The translations under genes and the position numbers were made by a program. Under the pieces are notes generated by a model. It had not been told where the DNA came from and ran no database searches. It worked only from the letters and a program-made list of their open reading frames with translations. From the NCBI RefSeq assembly GCF_000745855.1, contig NZ_JQKD01000020.1, forward strand, positions 46,632-110,631: 64,000 bases of DNA, in the 5' to 3' direction. How positions within the stretch are numbered: position 1 is the first letter of the stretch; each line of letters starts with the position of its first letter. Origin of the DNA: Xenophilus azovorans DSM 13620. Its GTDB lineage: Bacteria > Pseudomonadota > Gammaproteobacteria > Burkholderiales > Burkholderiaceae_C. Below are positions 53,601 to 61,592 of the stretch, piece by piece.

Positions 53601-54328
53601 CCGGCAGCGGCATCGACTGCCTGCAGTCGGCCCAGCCGGCGGCCTGCGCGCCGCGCTACTGGGCACGCGACTACTCCGGCGCCACGCCGCCGCAGGCCAA
53701 CTGCAGCGGCTTCGCCTCCGGCGCCAGCACGCTGGCCGGGGCGCTGTGGAAGCGGCTGCGGGCGCCCTTCGAGGTGCGCTTCCGCGAGGCGGCCGTCGTC
53801 GCTGCGCCGGACGGCGGGGGCGCGGTCACGACGGCGCCATCCGCGCCGTCCGCGATGCCGGTGCCGGTGCCGGTGCCGGCGCCGCCGTCCTCCCCGTCCT
53901 GGGCGCCCGCGCCTCCCACCGCGGCCGCACCGCCGGCGCCCGAGCCCGTGCCGCCGGACGCCTGCCGCGGCCGGCGCGTCTACATCCAGATCCACGGCCC
54001 GGCGCAGCAGGCGCAGGCGGCGTCGATGCGCCCGCCGTGGCGGCGGCTGGGCGCCGTCGTGCCGCCGGTGGAGGACGTGCTGGCCAGCGCCCGCGCCGCC
54101 GGCCGCGCACCGCCGGCGGGCTATGCGCGGCCCACCATCCTCTGGCACGACGCCGGCTCGCAGGCCTGCGCACGGCTGATGGCGCAGCGCCTGCCCAGCC
54201 CGGTGGGCGGCGCCTGGCAACTGCGCGCCCTGCCGGCGCGGCTGGTGCCGACGCCGGGCACGCTCGAGGTCTGGCTGCCCCGGCCCGACCTGGCATCGGC
54301 CGCCGCCGGCGAGCGCGCCGGCCAATAG
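50681..54328 (+). CDS. Giant membrane patatin-like phospholipase
   Basis: A 1215-residue protein. The patatin oxyanion motif SGGGIRS is at residues 31-37 and the nucleophile Ser64 is in STVSGGGYAG. About eight membrane helices follow (residues 125-430), then the catalytic Asp627 in YLSDGGHFENTG, so the catalytic domain is split by a membrane block. Another helix lies near residues 842-863, then a Cys-containing region, a Pro-rich linker (about 1050-1085) and a C-terminal domain starting RVYIQIHG and ending near LEVWLP. I start at the first in-frame ATG; GTG 50651 and TTG 50624 are possible but lie in the inverted repeat. Likely a membrane lipid hydrolase; target unknown. Confidence 0.85.
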   Translation: MDETIAHMVRQRREALHGRDDGHGPWGLALSGGGIRSATFCLGLLKALARRRQLLRFDIVSTVSGGGYAGAAWGRLCTRAGSADDMRAIEGGLAEMDQVRLGWWLRANGRYLIPGGLRDTFFAVALYLRNLLGTHIEIAIAALLAGAALALVNLLAWEGMAAAVDLDGAETAAAVPAPALLATRLPTLWLLLVVPWVLSIVLAQAYWSVRERPSRAFLAWQLGLWALAGAAAWWLRPLLQAHFGAPPWLVPLFAAFAAAWVVASAAVFVLHRDPRGAGTLRNRLTDALATLLTWSAAIVLLGLLDWTGWWFAVHTQETRASWGGWLLAAAAGLRAVLPVLLSGQRQAPGLGGRFAMGLASLAGLAVAFCLAAWWVGVVYAVVLRPVFQPQGLDFGRGWVWLALVGGGALAYALLTGRNFAFLNLSSLHMFYKARIVRGYLGAANAGRLGGDPLSPAPVLGPPEVPVGQVHDDDDLPMQAYAPHRRGGPVHLVNVCINQTHDPKQRLFNRDRKSLPLVVGPQAWMQAGGAPWTQARGDGALTLGAWAAISGAAFAPGLGRLTRRGLAALSMFAGLRLGYWWNSVAAGVAQLGAGRRRRFAPLRKTRFLLFECIGAFPGSSSPDWYLSDGGHFENTGAYALLQQEAQLIVIADCGADPEYRFCDVENLIRRARIDLHADICFLKPCTNAGVGIDGVFGSLGDLTSQNSQACLALAEVTYASGRTGRLVLVKPNMSAALPVDLVNFKAANPLFPQQPTTDQFFDEAQWESYFRLGTEIGRRLEGVTLTRLAQGVEGLFMPDDGQAAAPAAPPAEAAAAKPSAAGEASVAGVAAAAATRLQARVLRAGAVTASLGLGTALTLGVAAWQGIEAWRTQTAQKQQAQSLAFKDLTERWSRLRVDAPPGEAPASLAAELLRTGDLLCRQGGENFMANFRLSVRIVDDARAACREALERAGGATADPASGLSSNPACARLLDPGSGIDCLQSAQPAACAPRYWARDYSGATPPQANCSGFASGASTLAGALWKRLRAPFEVRFREAAVVAAPDGGGAVTTAPSAPSAMPVPVPVPAPPSSPSWAPAPPTAAAPPAPEPVPPDACRGRRVYIQIHGPAQQAQAASMRPPWRRLGAVVPPVEDVLASARAAGRAPPAGYARPTILWHDAGSQACARLMAQRLPSPVGGAWQLRALPARLVPTPGTLEVWLPRPDLASAAAGERAGQ

Positions 54329-54358
54329 GCGTCCGCCGGTGGGTGGAATTGCCAGATT

Positions 54359-54381
54359 GAGAATTACTCGTAAATAGAATC
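54359..54381 (+). promoter_or_regulatory. Fur-box-like site overlapping the imelysin operon promoter
   Basis: TGAGAAT-T-ACTCGTA fits the 7-1-7 Fur pattern: the left half is perfect, the right half is four of seven against ATTCTCA. A -10 element TAGAAT (54376-54381) begins three bases after it. Binding of iron-loaded Fur here would block the promoter. Confidence 0.5.
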
Positions 54382-54474
54382 CCGCGCTCCACCCGTGCGC
54401 CGCACCGCGCCGGCCCGGGGTTGCCGCCTGCCGGCCCGCCCCGCATCCATCACCCAATCCTGGAGGAGCGCTGC

Positions 54475-55674
54475 ATGAAGCCCCTGGCCCTGGCCCTGGC
54501 CGTCTCGACCCTGACCGTCCCGCTGTTCGCGCCGCCGCAGGCGCTGGCGCAGCAGCAGCCCGCCGCGCAGGCGGCGCCGGCGGCGGCCACGCCGGCGCGC
54601 GTGGTGGCGCACTACGCCCGGCTCGTGCACGCCGGCTACGAGGACTCGCTGGCCGGCGCGCAGGAACTCCAGAAGGCGATCGCCGCCTTCACCGCCGCGC
54701 CCTCGCAGGCCGGCCTGGAGGCGGCGCGCAAGGCCTGGCTGGAGGCGCGCGAGTTCTACGGCCAGACCGAGGCCTTCCGCTTCTACGGCGGCCCCATCGA
54801 CGACGACAAGGGCCCCGAGGGCCGCATCAACGCCTGGCCGATGGACGAGTCGTACGTCGATTCGGTCGAGGGCAACCCGACGGCCGGCATCATCAACGAC
54901 CGCAAGGTGAAGATCACCAAGCAGCAGCTCGCCGGCCTGAACGAGAAGGACGGCGAGGAGAACATCGCCACCGGCTGGCACGCCATCGAGTTCCTGCTGT
55001 GGGGCCAGGACCTGAGCGAGACCGGCCCCGGCAACCGCTCCTTCGAGGACTTCGTGGACGGCAAGACGCGCAACGCCGACCGCCGCCGCCAGTACCTGAC
55101 GGTGGTGACCGAGCTGCTGGTGGACGACCTGCGCTTCCTGGTGCGCGCCTGGGCGCCGGGCCAGAAGAACAACTACCGCGCGAAGTTCGAGCGCGGCGGC
55201 AACGAGTCGCTGCGCAGGATGCTGGTGGGCCTGGGCTCGCTCTCGCGCGGCGAACTGGCCGGCGAGCGGCTGGAGGTCGCCCTGGCCAGCCAGGACCAGG
55301 AGGACGAGCACTCCTGCTTCTCCGACAACACGCACCGCGACGCGGTCGCCAATGCCAAGGGCATCCAGAACGTGTGGACGGGCAGCTACCAGCGGCGCGA
55401 CGGCAGCACGCTGGCCGGGCCCTCGCTGCGCGACCTGGTGGCGGCGAAGAACGCGGCGCTGGCCGAGCGCGCGACGGCGCAGATCGCCGCCTCGGTGGCC
55501 GCCACCGAGGGCATCCAGGCACCCTTCGACCGCGAGATCGTCGGCGGCAAGGACGCCCCGGGCCGCCAGCGCGTGCAGAAGGCGATCGACAGCCTGACGC
55601 AGCAAAGCAAGGACATCGTCGAGGCGGCCGGTGCCATCGGCATCACGCGCCTGACGCTGGTCAACCCGGAGTGA
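54475..55674 (+). CDS. Imelysin family iron-uptake protein (IcmP/IrpA-like)
   Basis: A 399-residue periplasmic or outer-membrane-linked protein. The signal peptide ends QALA; the imelysin domain carries GWHAIEFLLWG, the GxHxxE motif of the family, and DEHSCFSDNTHRD. It matches IcmP of Pseudomonas aeruginosa, a four-gene cluster (PA4370-PA4373) with the same order as here. GGAGGA lies eight bases before the ATG. It is thought to bind iron or haem; transport role is inferred. Confidence 0.93.
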   Translation: MKPLALALAVSTLTVPLFAPPQALAQQQPAAQAAPAAATPARVVAHYARLVHAGYEDSLAGAQELQKAIAAFTAAPSQAGLEAARKAWLEAREFYGQTEAFRFYGGPIDDDKGPEGRINAWPMDESYVDSVEGNPTAGIINDRKVKITKQQLAGLNEKDGEENIATGWHAIEFLLWGQDLSETGPGNRSFEDFVDGKTRNADRRRQYLTVVTELLVDDLRFLVRAWAPGQKNNYRAKFERGGNESLRRMLVGLGSLSRGELAGERLEVALASQDQEDEHSCFSDNTHRDAVANAKGIQNVWTGSYQRRDGSTLAGPSLRDLVAAKNAALAERATAQIAASVAATEGIQAPFDREIVGGKDAPGRQRVQKAIDSLTQQSKDIVEAAGAIGITRLTLVNPE

Positions 55675-57128
55675 GCAGGCCCGGACCCCGCTGGCGGCGC
55701 CGGCTGGCCGCGATGGGCGCCGCCGCGGCGTTCGTGGGCCTGCCGCCGGCAGCCATCGCGACCGCCGAGGCCGAGGTCTCCGAGGAGGAGCGCACCGGCG
55801 GCGCCGCCACGGTGCATGCCACGGGGCGCAACGCCTTCTCCTTCCCGGCCGCCAACCTGCCCGACGCCGAGCGCACGCGCTTCGTCATCGGCAACTCCTT
55901 CTTCCGCCGCAACTGGGTGCAGGCGCCGGCCTCCACCAAGGCGCGCGACGGGCTGGGGCCGCTGTTCAACGCGCGCTCCTGCGGCGGCTGCCACGTGCAG
56001 GACGGGCGCGGCCAGCCGCCGGACTTCACGCGCGGCCTGTCCGAGCAGCCGGTGGCGCTGCTGATGCGCCTGTCGGTGCCGGGGCAGGGGCCGCACGGCG
56101 GGCCGGTGGACGAGCCGACCTACGGAGGCCAGTTCCAGAACTTCGCGGTGCAGGGCGTGCCGCCCGAGGGCCGCGTCGACATCCGCCACACCACGGTGCG
56201 CGGGCGCTTCGCCGACGGCACGCCCTACGAACTGCTCAAGCCCGAGTACCGCCTGAGCCGGCTGGCGCATGGCCCGCTGGCCAAGGGCACCATGCTCGGC
56301 CCGCGCATCGCGCCGCAGGTCATCGGCGTGGGGCTGCTGGAGCTGATCCCGGTCGCCGAGATCGAGCGCAACGCCCGCGAGCAGGCGGCGGCGCCCGGCC
56401 CGATCAAGGGGCGCGTCAACCGCGTGTGGGACGCGCCCTCGCAGCAGGTGCTGATCGGCCGCTTCGGCTGGAAGGCCAACGCCGCCACGCTGGCGCACCA
56501 GACGGGCGCGGCCTTCCGCGACGACATCGGCATCACCTCCGCCGCCTTCCCGGAGGAGGGCTGCACTCCGGCGCAGAAAGCCTGCGCCGCCGCACCGCGC
56601 GGCGCCCAGGGCAAGGCGCCCGAGATCGACGACAAGACCTTCCGCGACGTGGTCTTCTACCAGGCCACGGTGGCGCCGCCGGCCCGGCGCGATGCGCGCG
56701 ACGCGCAGGTGCTCAAGGGCCAGCAGCTCTTCCGGCAGGCGCAGTGCGCCACCTGCCACCGGCCCAGCTACACCACCGCCGGCGAGCTGTTCCCGCCGTT
56801 GTCCGAGCAGGTCACCAGCCGCGCCCTGACCGGGCAGGCGATCCACCCCTACACCGACCTGCTGCTGCACGACATGGGCGAGGGCCTGGCCGACGGGCGG
56901 CCCGACTTCCTGGCCGGCGGGCGCGACTGGAAGACGCCGCCGCTGTGGGGCATCGGCCTGATCCCCGAGGTCAACGGCCACCAGCGCCTGCTGCACGACG
57001 GCCGCGCCCGCGGCGTTCTGGAGGCCATCCTCTGGCACGACGGCGAGGCGCGCGACGCGCGCGAGGCGGTGCTGCGCATGGACAAGGCCGAGCGCGAGGC
57101 GCTGGTGCGCTTCGTCAACTCGCTGTGA
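55671..57128 (+). CDS. Di-haem oxidoreductase family protein (DUF1111)
   Basis: A 485-residue periplasmic protein with two c-type haem motifs: CGGCH near residue 105 and CATCH near residue 360. The rest matches the 'thiol oxidoreductase' DUF1111 family, relatives of di-haem peroxidases. The GTG start overlaps the imelysin stop (GTGA) and provides a signal peptide with RWRRRLAAM. In this operon it may change the redox state of iron; no reaction is proven. Confidence 0.92.
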   Translation: MSRPGPRWRRRLAAMGAAAAFVGLPPAAIATAEAEVSEEERTGGAATVHATGRNAFSFPAANLPDAERTRFVIGNSFFRRNWVQAPASTKARDGLGPLFNARSCGGCHVQDGRGQPPDFTRGLSEQPVALLMRLSVPGQGPHGGPVDEPTYGGQFQNFAVQGVPPEGRVDIRHTTVRGRFADGTPYELLKPEYRLSRLAHGPLAKGTMLGPRIAPQVIGVGLLELIPVAEIERNAREQAAAPGPIKGRVNRVWDAPSQQVLIGRFGWKANAATLAHQTGAAFRDDIGITSAAFPEEGCTPAQKACAAAPRGAQGKAPEIDDKTFRDVVFYQATVAPPARRDARDAQVLKGQQLFRQAQCATCHRPSYTTAGELFPPLSEQVTSRALTGQAIHPYTDLLLHDMGEGLADGRPDFLAGGRDWKTPPLWGIGLIPEVNGHQRLLHDGRARGVLEAILWHDGEARDAREAVLRMDKAEREALVRFVNSL

Positions 57129-57151
57129 ACCGATCGAATGGAGCCTTCCCG

Positions 57152-58207
57152 ATGACACCGGCACCCAGCCGCAGGCGATCCGGCCTGCATCGCCGCGCCG
57201 CCTGCTGCGCCCTGGTCCTCGGGGCCGTTCTGGTGGGCGGCGCGCGGGCCCAGGTCCCCGATCCCGTGCCCGCGCCGCGGCCGGGCACGGTCGACATGCT
57301 CTCGGCCGCCTACGCCACGCGCCTGGCGCCCGCCGCGCAGGCTTTCGCCCGCGCATCCGCCGAGCTGACCGGCGCGGTGGCCCGCTGGTGCGAGGGCGAG
57401 GCGGCCCAGGGCGCCGCCGGCCTGGAGGCGGCACGTGCGCAGTGGCTGCGCACCACCGCCGCTTGGGACCGCCTGGCCGGCGTGGCCGTCGGCCCGCTGG
57501 TCAAGCGCCGCGCGCTCACCGCGCTGGACTTCAACCCCACGCGCCCGGCCACCATCGAGCGGGCCATCAAGGCCGCGCCCAGCGGCCCCGAGGCGATGGA
57601 GCGCATCGGCACCCCCGCCAAGGGCCTGCCCGCGCTGGAATGGCTGCTGTGGACGCATGCGCCGCAGCCGGGTTCGCCCGGCTGCCGCTACACCCGCGAG
57701 GTGGCGGCCGACCTGCAGCGCGAGGCCGGCGCCATCGCCGCCGACTTCGCGCAGCAGGCGGCCACGCCCTGGGCCGACGACCACACGAAGACCTACCTGG
57801 CCCTGCAGGAACTCATCAACCAGTGGCTCGGCGGCGTCGAGCGCCTGCGCTGGACGCAGATCGACAAGCCGCTCAAGGCGGCCGAGACGGGCAGCCGGCC
57901 GCCGGCCTTCCAGCGCGCCGCCAGCGGCGCCACCGGCGCCACCTGGGCCGGCCAGTGGGAGGCGCTGCGCGGCCTGGGCGGGCCGGTGGCCGACGCGCTG
58001 CGCGCCCGCGGGCAGGGGCCGCTGGCCGAGCGGCTGGGCCGGACGCTCGCCCAGGCCGACGCGGCGATGGCGAAGGCCGACCCGGCGCAGCCGGCCACGC
58101 TGGCGCCGGCCGTCAGGGAACTGGGCGCCCTCAAGAAACTGATCGAGGCCGACGTCGCGCCGGCGCTCGACGTCACCATCGGCTTCTCGGACGGCGACGG
58201 TGATTGA
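57152..58207 (+). CDS. Second imelysin family protein
   Basis: A 351-residue secreted protein with a signal peptide ending ARAQ. The imelysin fold is seen in DFNPTRPATIERAIK and LPALEWLLW; the His of GxHxxE is missing (GLPALE), as is usual for the second imelysin of such operons. GGAG is about ten bases before the ATG at 57152; a GTG at 57125 overlapping the upstream stop is the alternative. It probably works with the first imelysin and the di-haem protein. Confidence 0.9.
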   Translation: MTPAPSRRRSGLHRRAACCALVLGAVLVGGARAQVPDPVPAPRPGTVDMLSAAYATRLAPAAQAFARASAELTGAVARWCEGEAAQGAAGLEAARAQWLRTTAAWDRLAGVAVGPLVKRRALTALDFNPTRPATIERAIKAAPSGPEAMERIGTPAKGLPALEWLLWTHAPQPGSPGCRYTREVAADLQREAGAIAADFAQQAATPWADDHTKTYLALQELINQWLGGVERLRWTQIDKPLKAAETGSRPPAFQRAASGATGATWAGQWEALRGLGGPVADALRARGQGPLAERLGRTLAQADAAMAKADPAQPATLAPAVRELGALKKLIEADVAPALDVTIGFSDGDGD

Positions 58208-59303
58208 GGCCCTGCCGAACCGCCGTCGCTGGCTGGCGCAGGTCGCGGCGCTGGGCGCGGCCGCGGGGCCCGCCGCCTGGGCGGCGGGCGCGCAGGACGA
58301 CGGCCCGCTGCGCATGGCCGCCGCCTGGGAGGCGCTGGACGCCGCCGGCGGCTACCGCGTCGGCGTGCTGGAGCGCCGGGGCACGCGCATGGCCGTCGCT
58401 TCGGCACTGGAAGTACCCACCCGCGCGCACGGCGTCTGGGCGGAGCCCGGCGGCACGCTGCTGGCGGCCGCGCGCCGCCCGGGCGACTGGCTGGTGCGCC
58501 TGCGCGCGGCCGACGGCAAGGCGCTGGCCTGGAACTGGATCGAGGGCGGCCGCGCATTCAACGGCCACGTCATCGCCAGCGCCGACGGCCGGCACCTCTA
58601 CACCACCGAGACCGACCTGGAGACGGCGCAGGGCCTGGTCGGCGTGCGCGATGCGGCCTCGCTCGAGAAGGTCGACGAATGGCCGACCCACGGCATGGAC
58701 CCGCACGAACTGCTGCTGGACGCCGACGGCAGCCTGCTGGTGGCCAACGGCGGCATCCCGACCCTGCCCGAGACCGGCCGCGTCAAGGTCGAACTGCACC
58801 GCATGGATGCATCGCTGGTGCGCCTGGCCGCCGGCGACGGCCGCCTGCGCGGCCAGTGGCGGCTGGCCGACCGGCGCCTCAGCCTGCGCCACATCGCCTG
58901 GGGCGAGGCGGGCGGCCGGCGCGTGCTCGGCATCGCCCTGCAGGCCGAGCACGAGGACGCCGCCGCCCGGCGCGGCGCGCCGCTGCTGGCGCGCTTCGAC
59001 GGCCGGCAGCTCACGGCGCACGGCGCCGGCCATCTGCTCAACGGCTACGGCGGCGACATCGCCTTCGCCGCCGGCCGCTTCGCCGTGAGTTGCCCGCGCG
59101 CCGACGGCGTGGCGCTGTGGCAGGCCGACGGCCGATGGGACGGCTTCGCGCCCTTGCCCGAGGCCTGCGCCCTGGCGGCCGGCCGCGGCGGCGCCGCGTT
59201 GTGGGCCGGCGGACGCGACGGTGCGGCGCAGTTGCCCCGGCCGGCGGACGGCCCTGCCATCGAAGGCCTGCGGGTGGACAACCACTGGCTGATGCTGGGG
59301 TAG
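58200..59303 (+). CDS. DUF1513 beta-propeller-like protein
   Basis: A 367-residue exported protein. The start NRRRWLAQVAALGAAAG looks like a Tat signal, which would suit a folded or cofactor-bearing protein. GHVIASADGRHLYTTE, HGMDPHELLLDADG and VANGGIPTLPETGR are the DUF1513 blocks, in a propeller-like repeat. The GTG start overlaps the imelysin end by eight bases. It is the last gene of the four-gene iron operon. Confidence 0.9.
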   Translation: MIEALPNRRRWLAQVAALGAAAGPAAWAAGAQDDGPLRMAAAWEALDAAGGYRVGVLERRGTRMAVASALEVPTRAHGVWAEPGGTLLAAARRPGDWLVRLRAADGKALAWNWIEGGRAFNGHVIASADGRHLYTTETDLETAQGLVGVRDAASLEKVDEWPTHGMDPHELLLDADGSLLVANGGIPTLPETGRVKVELHRMDASLVRLAAGDGRLRGQWRLADRRLSLRHIAWGEAGGRRVLGIALQAEHEDAAARRGAPLLARFDGRQLTAHGAGHLLNGYGGDIAFAAGRFAVSCPRADGVALWQADGRWDGFAPLPEACALAAGRGGAALWAGGRDGAAQLPRPADGPAIEGLRVDNHWLMLG

Positions 59304-59334
59304 GGGCGAGCGCCTCCGCCGCGCCTCATTCGAG

Positions 59335-59376
59335 AAACGATTCGTTGACAAATTCGCTGGCAGCAGCGAATCGTTT
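59335..59376 (+). other. Two competing hairpins upstream of the siderophore receptor
   Basis: AAACGATTCG (59335) and CGAATCGTTT (59367) form a perfect 10-bp inverted repeat. ATTCGCTG (59352) and CAGCGAAT (59364) form an 8-bp stem with loop GCAG. Both use the segment CGAAT at 59367-59371, so they exclude each other. TTGACA (59345-59350), a perfect -35 consensus, lies between. Confidence 0.5.
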
Positions 59377-59395
59377 GATAATGAGAACGGTTTTT
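59377..59395 (+). promoter_or_regulatory. Fur box upstream of the siderophore receptor
   Basis: GATAATGAGAACGGTTTTT matches the 19-base Fur consensus GATAATGATAATCATTATC at 13 positions, the first eight without a break. It begins with GATAAT, itself a -10-like hexamer, and is 29 bases before the ATG. Confidence 0.6.
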
Positions 59396-59424
59396 GTTCA
59401 TATTCAATTTTTCTTTTCCGACCG

Positions 59425-61566
59425 ATGCACGCTGCCGGCCTGACGACTTTCCGACGCCTCCCCATCACTTTGGCCGCCGCCGCCCTGGCGGCTGCCGCGG
59501 CACCGGCCGCCGCCCAGACCGCCGAGCCGCCCCAGACGCCGGAGAACACCCTGCCGGTGATCCGCGTCGATGCGCAGGCCGAGCGCGAGACCGCCACCTC
59601 GCCGGTGATCGGCTACCGCGCCCGCAACGCCGCCACCGCCACCAAGACCGACACGCCGCTGGCCGAGACGCCGCAGTCGGTCACGGTGGTCACGCGCGAC
59701 CAGATCGTCGACCAGGGCGCGACCAACCTGCAGGACGCGCTGACCTACGCCGCCGGCGTGCGCTCCGACGGCTACGGGCTGGATTCGCGCGCCGACAGCT
59801 TCATGGTGCGCGGCAGCGAGCCGTCGCTCTATCTGGACGGGCTGCAGATGTACTCGTCCGGCTGGTACACCGCGACCGCGCGCCCCGACCCCTACACGCT
59901 GGAGCGCCTGGAAGTGCTGCGCGGCCCGGCCGGCATGCTGTTCGGCGCCGGCACCGCGGCGGGCGTGGTCAACATGGTCAGCAAGCGGCCGCAGCCGGTG
60001 GCCTCGCGCGAGGTGGGCGTGCAGTTCGGCTCCTGGGGCCGCAAGCAGATCCAGGCCGACCTGACCGGCCCGCTGACGGCCGACGGCACCTGGTCGTACC
60101 GCCTGGTGGCGCTGCACCGCAAGGCCGACACGCAGGTGGACCACGTGCCGGACGACCGCTCGCTGGTCATGCCCTCGCTCACCTGGCAGCCCAGCGCGGC
60201 GACCTCGCTGACGCTGCAGGGCCTGTGGCAGAAGGACAAGACGGGCAGCACCTCGCAGTTCTTCCCCTGGCAGGGCACGATCCTGCCGAACGTCAACGGG
60301 CCGCTGCCGACCAGCCGCTTCATCGGCGAGCCGGGCGACGGCTACGACACCGAGCGCAAGACCTTCGGCTGGCTGTTCGAGCACCGCTTCAACGACCAGT
60401 GGACCTTCCGCCAGAACGCGCGCTTCGCGCGCACCTTCAACGACTCGCACTACCACTGGGCCGATTTCTTCTCGATCACCGGCGGCTGGGGAGAGGACCC
60501 CTTCGGCCAGCGCCTGCTCGGCCGGTACAACGACAAGTCGCTGACCTGGACGCGCATGGCCGGCATCGACAACCACGTCGAGGGCCACTTCGACACCGGC
60601 CCGGTGCGCCACACGATGCTGATCGGCGCCGAGTACTCGCGCCAGCGGCAGGACAAGCGCGAGGGCTCGGTGTTCAGCGTGATCGACGCCTATGCGCCGG
60701 TCTACGGCCTCGGCTACGTGCCGGTGACGGAGCTGACCGACCAGCCCCGCACCACGCAGCGCAACGCCGGCATCTACGTGCAGGACCAGATGAAGTGGGG
60801 CAACTGGATCTTCGTGGCCGGCCTGCGCCATGACCGCAGCACCGCCGGCACGGCGGGCAGCGCGTCGGAGACGACCAAGGCCACGACGCGCCGCCTGGGC
60901 GCGATGTACGTGCTGCCCTCGGGCTGGTCGCCCTACCTGAGCTACACCGAGTCCTTCACGCCGCTGGCCGGCACCGACGCCAACGAGCGCCTCTTCAAGC
61001 CGCTGCGCGGCGAGCAGGTGGAGGCGGGCGTGAAGTACCAGCCGGTCGGCTCGGACACCAGCTTCACCGCCTCGGTCTACTCGCTCAAGGAGAAGAACCG
61101 CATCGTCTCCGACCCCACCAGCCCGAACGACGGCCGCCAGCTCGACGCGACGAAGAACAAGGGCCTGGAACTCGAGTTCAAGACCACGCTGGCGCGCGAC
61201 GTCGACCTGATCGCCAACTACAACTACATCGACGCCGATCCCAAGCTCGGCGGCATGCCGCGCAACCAGGCCGCGGTGTGGGGCAAGTACCGCTTCGCCA
61301 TCGCCGGCGTGCCGGGCTTCTCGGCCGGCGCCGGGGTGCGCTACATGAGCGCGTTCCGCGACGGCATCGGCGCCGAGGCGGGCCCGCGCGTGCCCTCGGT
61401 GGCCCTGCTCGACCTGATGTTCGCCTACGAGTCGGAGCAATGGCGCCTGGCCCTGAACGTCAACAACGCCACCGACAAGGTGTACTTCAGCACCTGCCTG
61501 GCCCGCGGCGACTGCTGGTGGGGCGCGCGCCGCAACGTCGTCGCCACCGCGACCTACAAGTTCTGA
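59425..61566 (+). CDS. TonB-dependent siderophore receptor
   Basis: A 713-residue outer-membrane receptor. The signal peptide ends PAAAQ, followed by the plug domain (about residues 60-170) with ETPQSVTVVTRDQI, YLDGLQMY and ERLEVLRGPAGMLFGAGTAAGVVNMVSKRP, the pattern of FpvA/FhuE-type receptors. The barrel ends in YKF, with the aromatic C-terminus used in outer-membrane insertion. There is no N-terminal signalling domain. Ligand is probably a ferric siderophore; which one is unknown. A Fur box lies just upstream. Confidence 0.93.
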   Translation: MHAAGLTTFRRLPITLAAAALAAAAAPAAAQTAEPPQTPENTLPVIRVDAQAERETATSPVIGYRARNAATATKTDTPLAETPQSVTVVTRDQIVDQGATNLQDALTYAAGVRSDGYGLDSRADSFMVRGSEPSLYLDGLQMYSSGWYTATARPDPYTLERLEVLRGPAGMLFGAGTAAGVVNMVSKRPQPVASREVGVQFGSWGRKQIQADLTGPLTADGTWSYRLVALHRKADTQVDHVPDDRSLVMPSLTWQPSAATSLTLQGLWQKDKTGSTSQFFPWQGTILPNVNGPLPTSRFIGEPGDGYDTERKTFGWLFEHRFNDQWTFRQNARFARTFNDSHYHWADFFSITGGWGEDPFGQRLLGRYNDKSLTWTRMAGIDNHVEGHFDTGPVRHTMLIGAEYSRQRQDKREGSVFSVIDAYAPVYGLGYVPVTELTDQPRTTQRNAGIYVQDQMKWGNWIFVAGLRHDRSTAGTAGSASETTKATTRRLGAMYVLPSGWSPYLSYTESFTPLAGTDANERLFKPLRGEQVEAGVKYQPVGSDTSFTASVYSLKEKNRIVSDPTSPNDGRQLDATKNKGLELEFKTTLARDVDLIANYNYIDADPKLGGMPRNQAAVWGKYRFAIAGVPGFSAGAGVRYMSAFRDGIGAEAGPRVPSVALLDLMFAYESEQWRLALNVNNATDKVYFSTCLARGDCWWGARRNVVATATYKF

Positions 61567-61592
61567 CGGCGATCGCCAGGGAGAATCCGGCC

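Noticed and set aside
50681..54328. The patatin gene as effector of an anti-phage (CBASS, CapV-like) system
   Set aside because: No cyclic nucleotide synthase of the CD-NTase type or accessory Cap gene is adjacent. CapV proteins are also soluble and far shorter. The GGDEF gene nearby makes a different signal and has no visible link.
54342..54395. GGGTGGA and TCCACCC flanking the imelysin promoter
   Set aside because: Arms of seven bases with a 40-base spacer are likely by chance; the Fur-box-like site and -10 element explain the region better.
50162..54457. A minus-strand frame of 1431 codons and a second plus-strand frame of 1311 codons over the patatin gene
   Set aside because: Both give repetitive Arg/Ala/Gln-rich sequence without motifs, while the chosen frame has the patatin motifs, membrane helices and a Cys-bearing domain.
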